From Bacteroidota bacterium (GTDB lineage: Bacteria > Bacteroidota > Bacteroidia > UBA7662), in NCBI GenBank assembly GCA_005799065.1, contig SYHW01000003.1, positions 1 through 51,977 of the forward strand: 51,977 nucleotides of DNA, given 5' to 3'. The translations under genes and the position numbers were made by a program. Of the stretch, positions 24,531 to 32,977 are shown piece by piece. Every line of letters starts with the position of its first letter. The first letter of the stretch is position 1. The notes under the pieces are model-generated. The model ran no database searches, was not told where the DNA came from, and was given only the letters and a program-made list of their open reading frames with translations.

Positions 24531-25368
24531 GGGTACCGTATTTGAGATTCGGGTGCCTGTCGTAGATCATTTGCTCGATATGGCGCGCCCATGCTAAAGC
24601 ATGCTTACCGTCAGTAAAACTCTGCCAAGATATAGATGGATGAAAAAAAATTGAAAATTCTTTATCCTTCAGTCGAAACATCTCATCGGCCAACAGAAAC
24701 ATTTCTACGTTGGCTTTCAAGCCCAATCGCTTTCTCCAACGGGCCACACGCAAGAACCTATTCGAAGTAATACCGCCGATGCTTACGGGAACGACATCCA
24801 TTTGCAACCGTATAGACATCTGTACAAATGTCTTTTTCCAGGGCAAATCACGGATTCCGTCCTGATAGGGTCGAGAAACAAAACCGGAGGGGAATATCAA
24901 TAAGGAATGATCGGTACCCACTGCCGCTTCCACTTCAGCGGTGAATTGTCGCGACTGCCGACCAAATGAATTAACTTTTATCATCCAGGGACGCAGTGGA
25001 TCGAGGTGGCTCAACAAATCGTTGGATAGCGACTTAAAACCAATTCCTGCCCGATTTAAATGCTGCATGAGCATCAGTCCATCCGGTCCTCCCAAAGGGT
25101 GATTGGCCACATAGATACTCCTCGCCGGATATGCGAAATCGGGGGAAATTATTTTTGATCGCACCCCGAGTCGATTTAATGAGGCATCAACAAACTCTGC
25201 CGGATGATCATGGGCGTGTTGGTTCAAGAATTCATTTAACTCATCTTCATGTAATACCTGTTTGATCCACCTGAGTACGAATGCAGGCAATAATCGGTAC
25301 AGAGCTGGATTTCGGCTTTTAATGATACCAGCTATATCTATGAATCTTTGTTCATTCATGTGCCGCAA
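24520..25368 (-). CDS. glsA: O-acyltransferase of glycine/ornithine lipid synthesis (GlsA/OlsA-like, PlsC fold)
   Basis: This 282-residue protein shows the PlsC-type motifs: VANHPLGGPDG (the NHxxxxD motif), SFGRQSRQF and IFPSGFVSR (the FPxG motif), then VPVSIGGI. It would add the second acyl chain, on the hydroxy group of the first, completing the aminolipid at the inner membrane. The start may be at 25368 or 25359 (MNEQRFIDI). It follows the DUF983 gene by 27 bases, which suggests co-transcription with the cytochrome oxidase genes. Confidence 0.82.
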   Translation of the reverse strand: MRHMNEQRFIDIAGIIKSRNPALYRLLPAFVLRWIKQVLHEDELNEFLNQHAHDHPAEFVDASLNRLGVRSKIISPDFAYPARSIYVANHPLGGPDGLMLMQHLNRAGIGFKSLSNDLLSHLDPLRPWMIKVNSFGRQSRQFTAEVEAAVGTDHSLLIFPSGFVSRPYQDGIRDLPWKKTFVQMSIRLQMDVVPVSIGGITSNRFLRVARWRKRLGLKANVEMFLLADEMFRLKDKEFSIFFHPSISWQSFTDGKHALAWARHIEQMIYDRHPNLKYGTHEY

Positions 25369-25395
25369 AAATAAAGGGATTCACGCCCCTTGCCA

Positions 25396-25824
25396 TTAAC
25401 CGCGAAAGGAAATCCCCCCAAATAGATAGAGCATTAACACCCTGCTGTAGCGCATACTTTGTGGCGATAACAAAATCAATGGTGTTATGACAGCTGCAAT
25501 ATATACCCATATTTCTGGGTCTTGAAGAACAACGGAAGTGATAACACCCGCAACAACTGAGATGGCAACCCCAAAGGCATAGCTGATGTACATGGCGCCC
25601 CAAAAGAAACCCGGCTCTACTTCAAAGTGCAATCCACACACTGCACAATCTTTGTGCATATCGTAGGCCCTGAACCAATTCCAGACCGGGTATTTGAACA
25701 TGTTTCCGGTACGGCATTGTGGACACAGGCATTTTCCTGCGGCCAACCATGGGCTTGGCGAGTGAGTAGGCCTCGGCGTTTTAGAAGGGCTCGGTTTTGG
25801 GGAATGATGCATCGCTGAATTCAA
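25396..25824 (-). CDS. DUF983 membrane protein with zinc-ribbon motif
   Basis: This 142-residue protein has a Pro/Ser-rich N-terminus, two CxxC pairs (CPQCRTGNMF and CAVCGLHFEVEPG) and then EPGFFWGAMYISYAFG with two membrane helices. The family often lies next to cytochrome oxidase genes; its function is unknown. It begins at the base next to the stop of the CPMC gene upstream, in the cox run. Confidence 0.85.
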   Translation of the reverse strand: MNSAMHHSPKPSPSKTPRPTHSPSPWLAAGKCLCPQCRTGNMFKYPVWNWFRAYDMHKDCAVCGLHFEVEPGFFWGAMYISYAFGVAISVVAGVITSVVLQDPEIWVYIAAVITPLILLSPQSMRYSRVLMLYLFGGISFRG

Positions 25825-26073
25825 CTATACATTTTCCCTTCGCTTACGGTAGATATAGACCGCGGAAATGGTACCGACTGCGATAAAAGGCATCGATAAT
25901 AGGTATAGAATTCCTGAGTTCAACCCTTTTCCCAATCCTTTTCCACCATCCTTTTGATTGGCTTCGACCGTTGTCTTACACATAGGGCACTGGGCAGAAG
26001 AATCGAAGTTCCCGGCTGTAAGAAGCAGAATCAAAAACAGTACACAGGAAGGTATCTTCATGAGTTTATTCAT
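25825..26073 (-). CDS. Small exported CPMC-motif membrane protein
   Basis: This 82-residue protein has a signal segment (IPSCVLFLILLLTAG, ending SSAQ) followed at once by CPMCKTTVEANQK, a Gly/Lys linker, and one membrane helix (about 52-73) with a basic tail. The CPMC lies just outside the membrane, where it could bind copper or undergo thiol exchange. Its place between DUF420 and DUF983 genes in a cox operon, and the lack of cysteines in the SCO-like protein next door, make copper delivery a plausible but unproven role. Confidence 0.72.
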   Translation of the reverse strand: MNKLMKIPSCVLFLILLLTAGNFDSSAQCPMCKTTVEANQKDGGKGLGKGLNSGILYLLSMPFIAVGTISAVYIYRKRRENV

Positions 26074-26074
26074 A

Positions 26075-26599
26075 TCAAAAAGGATAATAGGGAGAAATCA
26101 TGAGATAGACCACAACCCCAGTGGTGGTAACATACAACCAGATTGGCATTGACCAGCGGGTGATGCGCTTATGAGCTTCGATTTGTCCGGTCAAACCCCG
26201 ATAAAACGACAACAAAACCATCGGCAATACCACAGCTGCCAGAATGATATGACTGATGAGAATGATCAAATAATAAGGCCGGAGAGGATTGTCGGCAGGA
26301 AAGCGGGTTTCAACACCAAAAGCATGGAAAATGACATAAGAAATCAGAAACAGGCTCGACAAGCAAAATGCTGCGATATTCAGGCGCTTGTGCCATTCAA
26401 TTCGTCGCGCACGAATCATCCACCAACTCACCGACAACAGGATGGTACACGTTCCATTAATCCAAGCATTGAAAGTCGGTAGCTTTTGCACCAATTCAGG
26501 TACCTCTTCATTTTTGGGCAAATTAAACAACACGACAACGGCTACCAAAACCAGTGCGGAAACCGTGTAGATTAACCTTAGTGCTTGTTTTTCGTTCAT
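26075..26599 (-). CDS. DUF420 membrane protein of the cox cluster
   Basis: This 174-residue protein has five membrane segments with conserved His residues (RIEWHKRLN, YVIFHAFG, ILISHIILA, IEAHKRITRW), as in DUF420, which is related to CtaG-type and other oxidase assembly membrane proteins. The first 23 bases of the gene are unit 1 of a ten-copy tandem repeat extending upstream, so every upstream ATG copy is out of frame or stops after eight codons; only the ATG at 26599 opens the full frame. It lies in the cox run between the SCO-like and CPMC genes. Confidence 0.88.
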   Translation of the reverse strand: MNEKQALRLIYTVSALVLVAVVVLFNLPKNEEVPELVQKLPTFNAWINGTCTILLSVSWWMIRARRIEWHKRLNIAAFCLSSLFLISYVIFHAFGVETRFPADNPLRPYYLIILISHIILAAVVLPMVLLSFYRGLTGQIEAHKRITRWSMPIWLYVTTTGVVVYLMISPYYPF

Positions 26600-26806
26600 C
26601 TTAGTGCTTGTTTTTCGTTCATCTTAGTACTTGTTTTTCGTTCATCTTAGTGCTTGTTTTTCGTTCATCTTAGTGCTTGTTTTTCGTTCATCTTAGTGCT
26701 CGTTCTTCGTTCATCTTAGTGCTTGTTTTTCGTTCAACTTAATGCTCGTTCTTCGTTCAACTTAATGCTCGTTCTTCGTTCAACTTAATGCTCTTTCTTC
26801 GTTTAT
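26577..26806 (-). repeat. Ten phased 23-bp repeats copying the DUF420 start codon region, forming a chain of eight-codon mini frames
   Basis: The span 26577-26806 is exactly 10 x 23 bases. On the minus strand the unit is ATGAACGAAAAACAAGCACT plus AAG. Unit 1 is the gene start itself. Units 1-6 begin ATG, units 7-9 TTG and unit 10 ATA. Because 23 is one less than 24, each unit read from its start gives MNEKQALR and then TGA, and that TGA overlaps the next unit's start as ATGA or TTGA. Unit 6 differs by two A-to-G changes (MNEERALR) and unit 3 by GTA for GCA. Units near the gene are nearly identical; distal units are diverged. Confidence 0.95.
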
Positions 26807-26829
26807 GGGGTTAGATGATAAACAAAAAA

Positions 26830-27477
26830 TCAACGCTTTCGTTTGGGTGCAGTATTGGCATATTCCGCAATAAGGGTCCGCACATCTTCCATTAAGCGAT
26901 CCGTTTCTTTCCGGAGAATGGTACGGTAGAAGCCACGGGCTCTGTGTTGTTTATCAAACAAAATAGTGATTTCTTCTTGTTGAGATTGAGGGAACATGCT
27001 TTGCCAATCGGATCTGTAAATGGCCACTTGCCGGTAGAGCGAATCGGATAAGCGAGATTGGCCCAAAACCAACTCCAAACTCCGCAACGCTGAAGGTGGA
27101 TCATGTTGCGGAACATTCCGTTCATTTGGATGCACCTGCATCAACCAAACTAACGGATTTTCACTGAACACATCCCCCACTCTTCTTAATTGATCGTATC
27201 TCAGGCGCGTTGTATTGGAATCGCCCTCCGGGAAAAAGCTAACCACCAGGACCCTGTTGGGCTGTCGATCCGCCACACGAATAAGGGACGCTATACTGTG
27301 AAACAAGGTATCTTCTCGTCCACCGGCCACGGCCACAGGCATAACATAACGCGGCCCGAATACTGGCAGTTTGTGGTATTTGTTTTCTGCCGAATTAACG
27401 TAGGCTAAATAGATCACCACTGGCAGACCCAGCATCAAAAAGAGCAGTAGCAGCTGTCGCGCCCTGCGGTTCATCAT
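26830..27477 (-). CDS. SCO1/SenC-like thioredoxin-fold protein without cysteines
   Basis: This 215-residue protein has an N-terminal membrane anchor (about 8-27), then KYHKLPVFGPRY, the start seen in Bacteroidota SCO proteins, a NRVLVVSFFPEGDSN strand where SCO has the CxxxC copper site, and ITILFDKQHRARGFYRT near the end. There is no cysteine anywhere in the protein, so the classic copper-binding thiols are gone. SCO proteins deliver copper to the CuA site of CoxB. Its start overlaps the subunit IV stop as ATGA. It may be structural, or the chaperone job may have moved to another protein. Confidence 0.75.
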   Translation of the reverse strand: MMNRRARQLLLLFLMLGLPVVIYLAYVNSAENKYHKLPVFGPRYVMPVAVAGGREDTLFHSIASLIRVADRQPNRVLVVSFFPEGDSNTTRLRYDQLRRVGDVFSENPLVWLMQVHPNERNVPQHDPPSALRSLELVLGQSRLSDSLYRQVAIYRSDWQSMFPQSQQEEITILFDKQHRARGFYRTILRKETDRLMEDVRTLIAEYANTAPKRKR

Positions 27478-27791
27478 TCTACACCTAGCATCAGCCAGTA
27501 GTTACTCTCGTAAATGAGCGCAGCAATCACCCAGGCTATAAAAACAATCGGCAATAATATGCTGTAAATGAGGTTGATGCGCTCGAATTTAAGGTGCATG
27601 AAATAGGCAACAATATAGAAGGCCTTCAAGATGGTGAGTACCAGATATAGTCCAACCTTAAAGGGCTTTGGCATCACCGACTCCGGTATGGCCAATGCTA
27701 CAACAAACTCGATGGCAGTGATACCGGCAAGCACCCAAAATACACGCCAAATGTCTTTAACTTTAAATTCTGATGTATGTTCTTGAGACAT
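27474..27791 (-). CDS. Cytochrome c oxidase subunit IV
   Basis: This 105-residue protein has three membrane helices and the motif KAFYIVAYFMHLKFE, typical of the prokaryotic subunit IV family. It is a small structural subunit of the heme-copper oxidase. It follows the subunit III genes and overlaps the SCO-like gene by ATGA. Confidence 0.88.
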   Translation of the reverse strand: MSQEHTSEFKVKDIWRVFWVLAGITAIEFVVALAIPESVMPKPFKVGLYLVLTILKAFYIVAYFMHLKFERINLIYSILLPIVFIAWVIAALIYESNYWLMLGVE

Positions 27792-27812
27792 GAAGATGAT
27801 TTTATAGCGCGA

Positions 27813-28502
27813 TTAAATGAGGTAGAACAAGGTGAAAACGAAAACCCATACCAAATCCACAAAGTGCCAATACAATCCGACTTTCTCAATGGTTTCGTAG
27901 GTTCCTCTTCTATCGAAAACACCGGTAGCGGTCATGATGGTGATGATTATATTGATAACAACCCCACTAAATACGTGAAATCCGTGAAACCCAGTGATGG
28001 TGAAAAACAAATTGGTGAAATTGACCATGCCGGGTGTGCCGTCAGCATTCAGGAACGGATTACTGCCCCACCATGCACCATCGTGGTGGAGGTGTGTCCA
28101 CTCCCACGCCTGGCAGCCCAGGAACATTAGACCCCCTATGATGGTATAAATCATCCATTTAACGACCTCTTTGCGTGCCCCCCGGTGGCCTGCTTCTACC
28201 GCAAGTACCATGGTAACAGAGCTGGCTATGAGAATAAAGGTCATAATACCCACAAACACCAACGGAAACTTACCGTGTATGAGGGGTACCGCAGAAAAAA
28301 CTTCATCGGGCACAGGCCAACTCACCGCACTGAACCTAAGTGCTGCATAAGCCAACAACAGAGCCGAGAAAGTAAATGCGTCTGATAAAAGGAAAAACCA
28401 CATCATGAGTTTTCCGTAACTCGCTCCGAAGGGCTCTACCCCGCCACCCCACAAGCGGGCGGTGGAATTGGATTCAGAAGAAATGGTTTGGGCTGCGGAC
28501 AT
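27813..28502 (-). CDS. Cytochrome c oxidase subunit III
   Basis: This 229-residue protein has five predicted helices and the subunit III signatures KLMMWFFLLSDAFTF, LGCQAWEWTHL, FFTITGFHGFHVFSG and the end YWHFVDLVWVFVFTLFYL. Subunit III stabilises the catalytic core and proton uptake. It is the longer of two consecutive subunit III homologues, an arrangement common in Bacteroidota cox clusters. It begins nine bases after the shorter one. Confidence 0.92.
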   Translation of the reverse strand: MSAAQTISSESNSTARLWGGGVEPFGASYGKLMMWFFLLSDAFTFSALLLAYAALRFSAVSWPVPDEVFSAVPLIHGKFPLVFVGIMTFILIASSVTMVLAVEAGHRGARKEVVKWMIYTIIGGLMFLGCQAWEWTHLHHDGAWWGSNPFLNADGTPGMVNFTNLFFTITGFHGFHVFSGVVINIIITIMTATGVFDRRGTYETIEKVGLYWHFVDLVWVFVFTLFYLI

Positions 28503-28511
28503 GCGACAATT

Positions 28512-29096
28512 TTAAAAAACCAATTGGAAAAAAACGTACAAGTAAATCCAAAGCACACCCAAAAAATGCCAATAAAGCGTGCCAAGACGGATTGCAAGCA
28601 TATTCTTTGAGTGAACCTTGTATTGAAAAACCTGCGCAAATATAACGAAGAGAACGACTACTGCGCTTAGCATATGGAGTCCATGTAGACCGGTTATGAC
28701 ATATAAGAATGAAGAAGATGGATTGCCCACGAGATACAAACCAACACCGACCATCTGCTTAAATGCCAGCCATTGAGACAACAAGAAAAGAGTGCCCAGC
28801 AACAATGTTGTTGCCAAACCCATTTTAAGTTGCCCGAGTTCATCGCGTCGGGCTTTACCGACCGACCATTGGAGGCTTATGCTGCTGAACAATACGAAAG
28901 CGGTCGACCACCAAAATGCAGAGGGAAGTACATACTCCAGCCAATTTCCATCGGCCCGACGCACAATGACGGCTGAGGTAAGCCCCGCAAAAATCATAAA
29001 TACGCTAACCATAAAGGCCCAAAGCAGAAATTCCTTCGGATGTAGTTTATTTTTTTTTCGCGCAGGGGGGGTAGCGCCTGGCAGTGTTGCATCCAT
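28512..29096 (-). CDS. Second, shorter cytochrome c oxidase subunit III homologue
   Basis: This 194-residue protein has five helices, and the motifs FLYVITGLHGLHMLSA and GTLYWHFLGVLWIYLYVFF. It is shorter at the N-terminus than its neighbour and starts with a basic segment (PPARKKNKLHPKEF). Both copies probably belong to one oxidase. It begins three bases after the ctaB stop. Confidence 0.9.
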   Translation of the reverse strand: MDATLPGATPPARKKNKLHPKEFLLWAFMVSVFMIFAGLTSAVIVRRADGNWLEYVLPSAFWWSTAFVLFSSISLQWSVGKARRDELGQLKMGLATTLLLGTLFLLSQWLAFKQMVGVGLYLVGNPSSSFLYVITGLHGLHMLSAVVVLFVIFAQVFQYKVHSKNMLAIRLGTLYWHFLGVLWIYLYVFFQLVF

Positions 29097-29099
29097 ATT

Positions 29100-29954
29100 C
29101 TATAATTTAAAAAGCCAATGACCCAATTGCATAACTGGCAAATAAACAAAACTTGCCAGCATGAGTTTTCGTGCTTGCAACAATTGCTGCTGTTGAACCA
29201 GCTTCCAACAGGGATAAAGAAATGCGCCCGCCATAATCACCGAAAGAACGGCGAAACCGTAGGGCGTATACCCCAAGAGCGCGGGAGCTATTCCAACAGG
29301 GATTAAAAAAAGCGTTATGAATAATATGTAGCGTGCCACAAAAATACCCGGGTCTCCCCCACCCGGAAGTAGTCGAAATCCGCCCCGCGCATAGTCTTCA
29401 TGAAGCACCCAAGCAATCGACCAAAAATGAGGGAATTGCCAAATGAACTGAACCAAAAATAATATTCCTGCCTCAAAATTGAGGTGTCCGTTAAAAGCGG
29501 AATAGCCTATGAGAACGGGCAATGCACCCGGAAATGCACCAATAAACACAGCTACAGGACTCACCCGCTTCATAGGCGTATATACAAAACCATAGCTTAA
29601 CATGGCCATAATCGATAAAATCGTGGTGAGCACATGCGTGAAATAATCAATGAGTCCAATTCCAATGACTGCAGCCAAAAAGGCAACCAAGACTGCTTCA
29701 CTCGTTTTCATCCGCCCATCAGGCATCGGTCGCTTCCGGGTTCGGTGCATCAGCCGATCACTCTCCCGCTCTAATATTTGGTTAATTCCGTTGGATGCAC
29801 CTACAATCAAAAATCCACCCAAAGTCAGTCCCATTAAGGTAGACCCGTTCCAATCGGCTCCAGAGGCAATTAAATAGCCCAATGCAGAGCTAAACACCAC
29901 CAAACTCGCTAACCGAAGCTTTAAGAATTGGGCGTAATCGCGCAACTTATCCAT
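29100..29954 (-). CDS. ctaB: CtaB, protoheme IX farnesyltransferase (heme O synthase)
   Basis: This UbiA-family membrane enzyme adds a farnesyl chain to heme B. Motifs seen: NQILERESDRLMHRTRKRPMP (split: NQILERESD and MHRTRKRPMPDG), and YTPMKRVSP. It has about nine helices. The start at 29954 (MDKLRDYAQF) overlaps ctaA by eight bases; an ATG at 29990 would overlap by 44. With ctaA it makes heme A for the oxidase encoded alongside. Confidence 0.93.
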   Translation of the reverse strand: MDKLRDYAQFLKLRLASLVVFSSALGYLIASGADWNGSTLMGLTLGGFLIVGASNGINQILERESDRLMHRTRKRPMPDGRMKTSEAVLVAFLAAVIGIGLIDYFTHVLTTILSIMAMLSYGFVYTPMKRVSPVAVFIGAFPGALPVLIGYSAFNGHLNFEAGILFLVQFIWQFPHFWSIAWVLHEDYARGGFRLLPGGGDPGIFVARYILFITLFLIPVGIAPALLGYTPYGFAVLSVIMAGAFLYPCWKLVQQQQLLQARKLMLASFVYLPVMQLGHWLFKL

Positions 29955-31032
29955 GGAGATGAGATGGAATGGAATCCGTTGCGCCGTCATCTGAATCGGA
30001 GGGATCAGAGACAGACTTGAGTAATTGAGTATAGGTTCGCTCTAACCTGATGGCGAGCGCCATAGTGAAAGAAAATGAAAGTGAGCCCAATAAGATGTGC
30101 AACGCACGGGGTACAGCAGGGAGTCCCAGTCGCGAGAGAAGTCCACCTGTGAGTACCTGTAAGCCCAACAACATCAAAACAACAAAGGACATCGATCGAA
30201 TCACACCAGGCCCCAAATTCCGGTCGATGGAGTAACACAGATAAATGGTAGCCATTAATACAGCCATCCAGAAGTTGCGGTGCCATTCATATACAGATCC
30301 CAAGGAGCGAAAAAGCACCGCAGTGTTTAGTCTGGTAGTTTCATTCAGCCGAATCCACTCATCGACTTGCTCACGCACCTGTGTCCCAAGAACAATCTGA
30401 ATCAACATCAAAATCAAAACAGACCAGGCTTGCCAGCGTAGGGAAAAAAGAGTTGAAGACACCCCTTGATGTTGATATTGCTCTGAGGGAGACTGTTCGG
30501 GTAACGCAGAATAACGTGCCTTTAGAATCAGTGCCACAACGGCCAAAGCCAGCACAAAATGAAGGGTAACAACGCCATGGCGCAGATGTGTCATTACTAC
30601 CCAGGCACCAACGCCGCCTTGTATCACCACAAGCAGGAATGCCAAAAAAGACCAAACCGCTACTGACTGCTTTTTACTACTAAAAAAACGAATAGCGATG
30701 ATCATGTGGAAAAGTACAGCCACCCCTGTGAGGGCGCCCAACAGTCGGTTCAGATATTCTGTCCAGGTTTTAACCGCATTGAACCGAGTGTCTGCATAAC
30801 CCCGATCCGCGTAAATACGCTGATAATCTGCTGGCAAATCAATCTCTTGCACAGGAGGGATCCAAAGACCGAAGCAGCGAGGCCAATCGGGACAACCCAT
30901 CCCAGAGCCAGAGCTCCTCACAATTCCACCCGCCAAGATCAATAAAGCGAGCAACACCAAGACTATGGTGTTTGACCGAATGAAAATCGGATATTCTTCA
31001 CGGTTAGAGCGCCGATCGGATGGTTGGCTCAT
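29947..31032 (-). CDS. ctaA: CtaA/Cox15, heme A synthase
   Basis: This 361-residue protein oxidises heme O to heme A. It has eight membrane helices and the motifs GGIVRSSGSGMGCPDWPRCFG, shown here as VRSSGSGMGCPDWP, plus TWTEYLNRLLGAL, VMTHLRHGVVTLHF and YEWHRNFW, which include the heme-ligand histidines. The Cys pair in MGCPDWPRC is kept. It lies between ctaD and ctaB. Confidence 0.94.
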   Translation of the reverse strand: MSQPSDRRSNREEYPIFIRSNTIVLVLLALLILAGGIVRSSGSGMGCPDWPRCFGLWIPPVQEIDLPADYQRIYADRGYADTRFNAVKTWTEYLNRLLGALTGVAVLFHMIIAIRFFSSKKQSVAVWSFLAFLLVVIQGGVGAWVVMTHLRHGVVTLHFVLALAVVALILKARYSALPEQSPSEQYQHQGVSSTLFSLRWQAWSVLILMLIQIVLGTQVREQVDEWIRLNETTRLNTAVLFRSLGSVYEWHRNFWMAVLMATIYLCYSIDRNLGPGVIRSMSFVVLMLLGLQVLTGGLLSRLGLPAVPRALHILLGSLSFSFTMALAIRLERTYTQLLKSVSDPSDSDDGATDSIPSHLHG

Positions 31033-31048
31033 ACCGAATCAGGAATTA

Positions 31049-32959
31049 CTAGGCTTTTCTAAGACCCAACGCTTGCAACAAGCGACTAAACAACATATTC
31101 TCTGAAGCCACTGCCTCTTTAGAGGCATGATGTGGAACGGGCCGAACCGATGGTTTGCGCAATTCCTCAGGCAGATCATCGTCCTTCACCGTTTGTGGAA
31201 TGAAATCCTCGACAGCACCGGGACGGCTATAGTCATATGGCCAGCGGTGAACATGGGGAATCTCTCCGGGCCAATTGCCATGCAAATGCTCGACCGGTGC
31301 AGTCCATTCCAGGGTATTTGAATTCCAAGGATTCATCGGGGCTTTTTTGCCCATCCGCATGCTGCTGAAAAAATTCCAGATGAAAAGCAATTGGGCCGCA
31401 CTACCCAAAATTGCCGAAATGGAGATGAATCGATTGAGATCCATCCATTCAGCCATATACTCGAAACCCGTGAAATTGTAATAGCGACGAGGAACCCCAT
31501 CAATCCCCATGAAATGCATCGGGAAAAACACCATATAAACAGCTGCAAAAGTCAACCAAAAGTGTAGGTAACCCAATTTCTCATTCATCATTCGACCAAA
31601 CATACGGGGGTACCAGTGGTATACACCAGCCAACATTCCAAAGAGTGAGGCAGAACCCATCACCAAATGGAAGTGCGCCACCACAAAATAAGTATCATGC
31701 AAATTGATATCCAATGCGGCATTTCCGAGGTAAATTCCGGTGAGTCCTCCCGAAATAAACAAAGAAACCAACCCAATCGCAAACAACATACCTGGGGTAA
31801 ATCGAATATTACCCTTCCAAAGCGTTGCCAGATAGTTGAACGTTTTGACCGCTGAAGGAACGGCAATGACCAATGTGAGGATCATGAAGACATTGCCCAA
31901 GAATGGATTCATTCCTGTTACAAACATATGATGACCCCAAACAATAAACGACAAGAAAGAAATGCCCAAAAGAGAGCCGACCATAGCGCGATAACCAAAA
32001 ATAGGTTTGCGGGCATTGGTGGCGATAACCTCAGAAGTAATGCCCAAGGCTGGCATGAGCACGATATATACCTCGGGGTGTCCAAGAAACCAGAAAAGGT
32101 GCTGGAACAATATGGGGGATCCACCCGTACGGTTGAGTGTTTCACCCGCAATAAAAATCTCACTCAGATAGAAACTGGTACCAAAACTGCGGTCAAAGAT
32201 TAACAAAACGGCTGCCGAAAGCAATACCGGAAAAGAGAGAACACCTAAAATAGCCGTGGTGAAAAACGACCAAACCGTCAGTGGCATACGGGTCATGGTC
32301 ATGCCGGGCGTGCGCAAGTTGAGTATCGTAGTGATGTAGTTCAGCGCGGCCATTAAAGAAGATGCGATAAACAAAGTCATGCTGATCAGCCACAATGTCA
32401 TGCCTAAACCTGAACCTGGCATGGCTTGGGGCAAAGCGGAAAGAGGCGGATAGATCGTCCATCCAGCAGCAGCGGGGCCGCTCTCAATGAAAAGCGAGAG
32501 CAGCATAATGACGGTCGACAAGAAGAAGATCCAATAACTCAACATGTTCAGAAAAGGCGATGCCATATCGCGTGCGCCAATCTGTAACGGAATTAAGAGA
32601 TTTGAGAATGTGCCACTTAAGCCAGCGGTGAGCACGAAAAACACCATAATTGTGCCGTGCATCGTAACCAAAGCGAGGTAAAAACTGGGGTCCAAACGAC
32701 CGCCCTTGGCCCAATCGCCTAAAATCGACTCCAACCAAGGGAACGTGTCCTCGGGCCATCCCAATTGCAGACGGAAAAGCAACGACAATAATGCTGCCAC
32801 TACCGCCATAAACATTCCCGTAAGCAAATATTGCTTACCAATCATTTTATGATCCTGCGAAAAGATGTACTTAGTGATGAAGGTTTCCTTGTGGTGACCG
32901 TGGTCGTGCCCGTGGTCGTGTCCGTGGGCCGTTGATGCAGAAGGGTTGCTGTGCGACAT
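31049..32959 (-). CDS. ctaD: CtaD, cytochrome c oxidase subunit I
   Basis: This 636-residue catalytic subunit carries all metal ligands: His101 (MHGTIMVFF) and His431 for heme a, His429 (VVAHFHLVMG) for heme a3, and His294, His343 and His344 for CuB. His294 and Tyr298 (GHPEVY) are the cross-linked pair, and the Glu of GHPEVY marks an A1-type proton channel. It reduces oxygen to water and pumps protons. The first 25 residues are unusually rich in His, Gly and Asp (HGHDHGHDHGHH), a possible metal-binding tail. A C-terminal extension of about 60 residues is soluble. Confidence 0.96.
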   Translation of the reverse strand: MSHSNPSASTAHGHDHGHDHGHHKETFITKYIFSQDHKMIGKQYLLTGMFMAVVAALLSLLFRLQLGWPEDTFPWLESILGDWAKGGRLDPSFYLALVTMHGTIMVFFVLTAGLSGTFSNLLIPLQIGARDMASPFLNMLSYWIFFLSTVIMLLSLFIESGPAAAGWTIYPPLSALPQAMPGSGLGMTLWLISMTLFIASSLMAALNYITTILNLRTPGMTMTRMPLTVWSFFTTAILGVLSFPVLLSAAVLLIFDRSFGTSFYLSEIFIAGETLNRTGGSPILFQHLFWFLGHPEVYIVLMPALGITSEVIATNARKPIFGYRAMVGSLLGISFLSFIVWGHHMFVTGMNPFLGNVFMILTLVIAVPSAVKTFNYLATLWKGNIRFTPGMLFAIGLVSLFISGGLTGIYLGNAALDINLHDTYFVVAHFHLVMGSASLFGMLAGVYHWYPRMFGRMMNEKLGYLHFWLTFAAVYMVFFPMHFMGIDGVPRRYYNFTGFEYMAEWMDLNRFISISAILGSAAQLLFIWNFFSSMRMGKKAPMNPWNSNTLEWTAPVEHLHGNWPGEIPHVHRWPYDYSRPGAVEDFIPQTVKDDDLPEELRKPSVRPVPHHASKEAVASENMLFSRLLQALGLRKA

Positions 32960-32977
32960 GATACGAAGTTGACTGTT

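Noticed and set aside
26577-26806. CRISPR array
   Set aside because: Units are contiguous with no spacers, and the unit is the start of the DUF420 gene.
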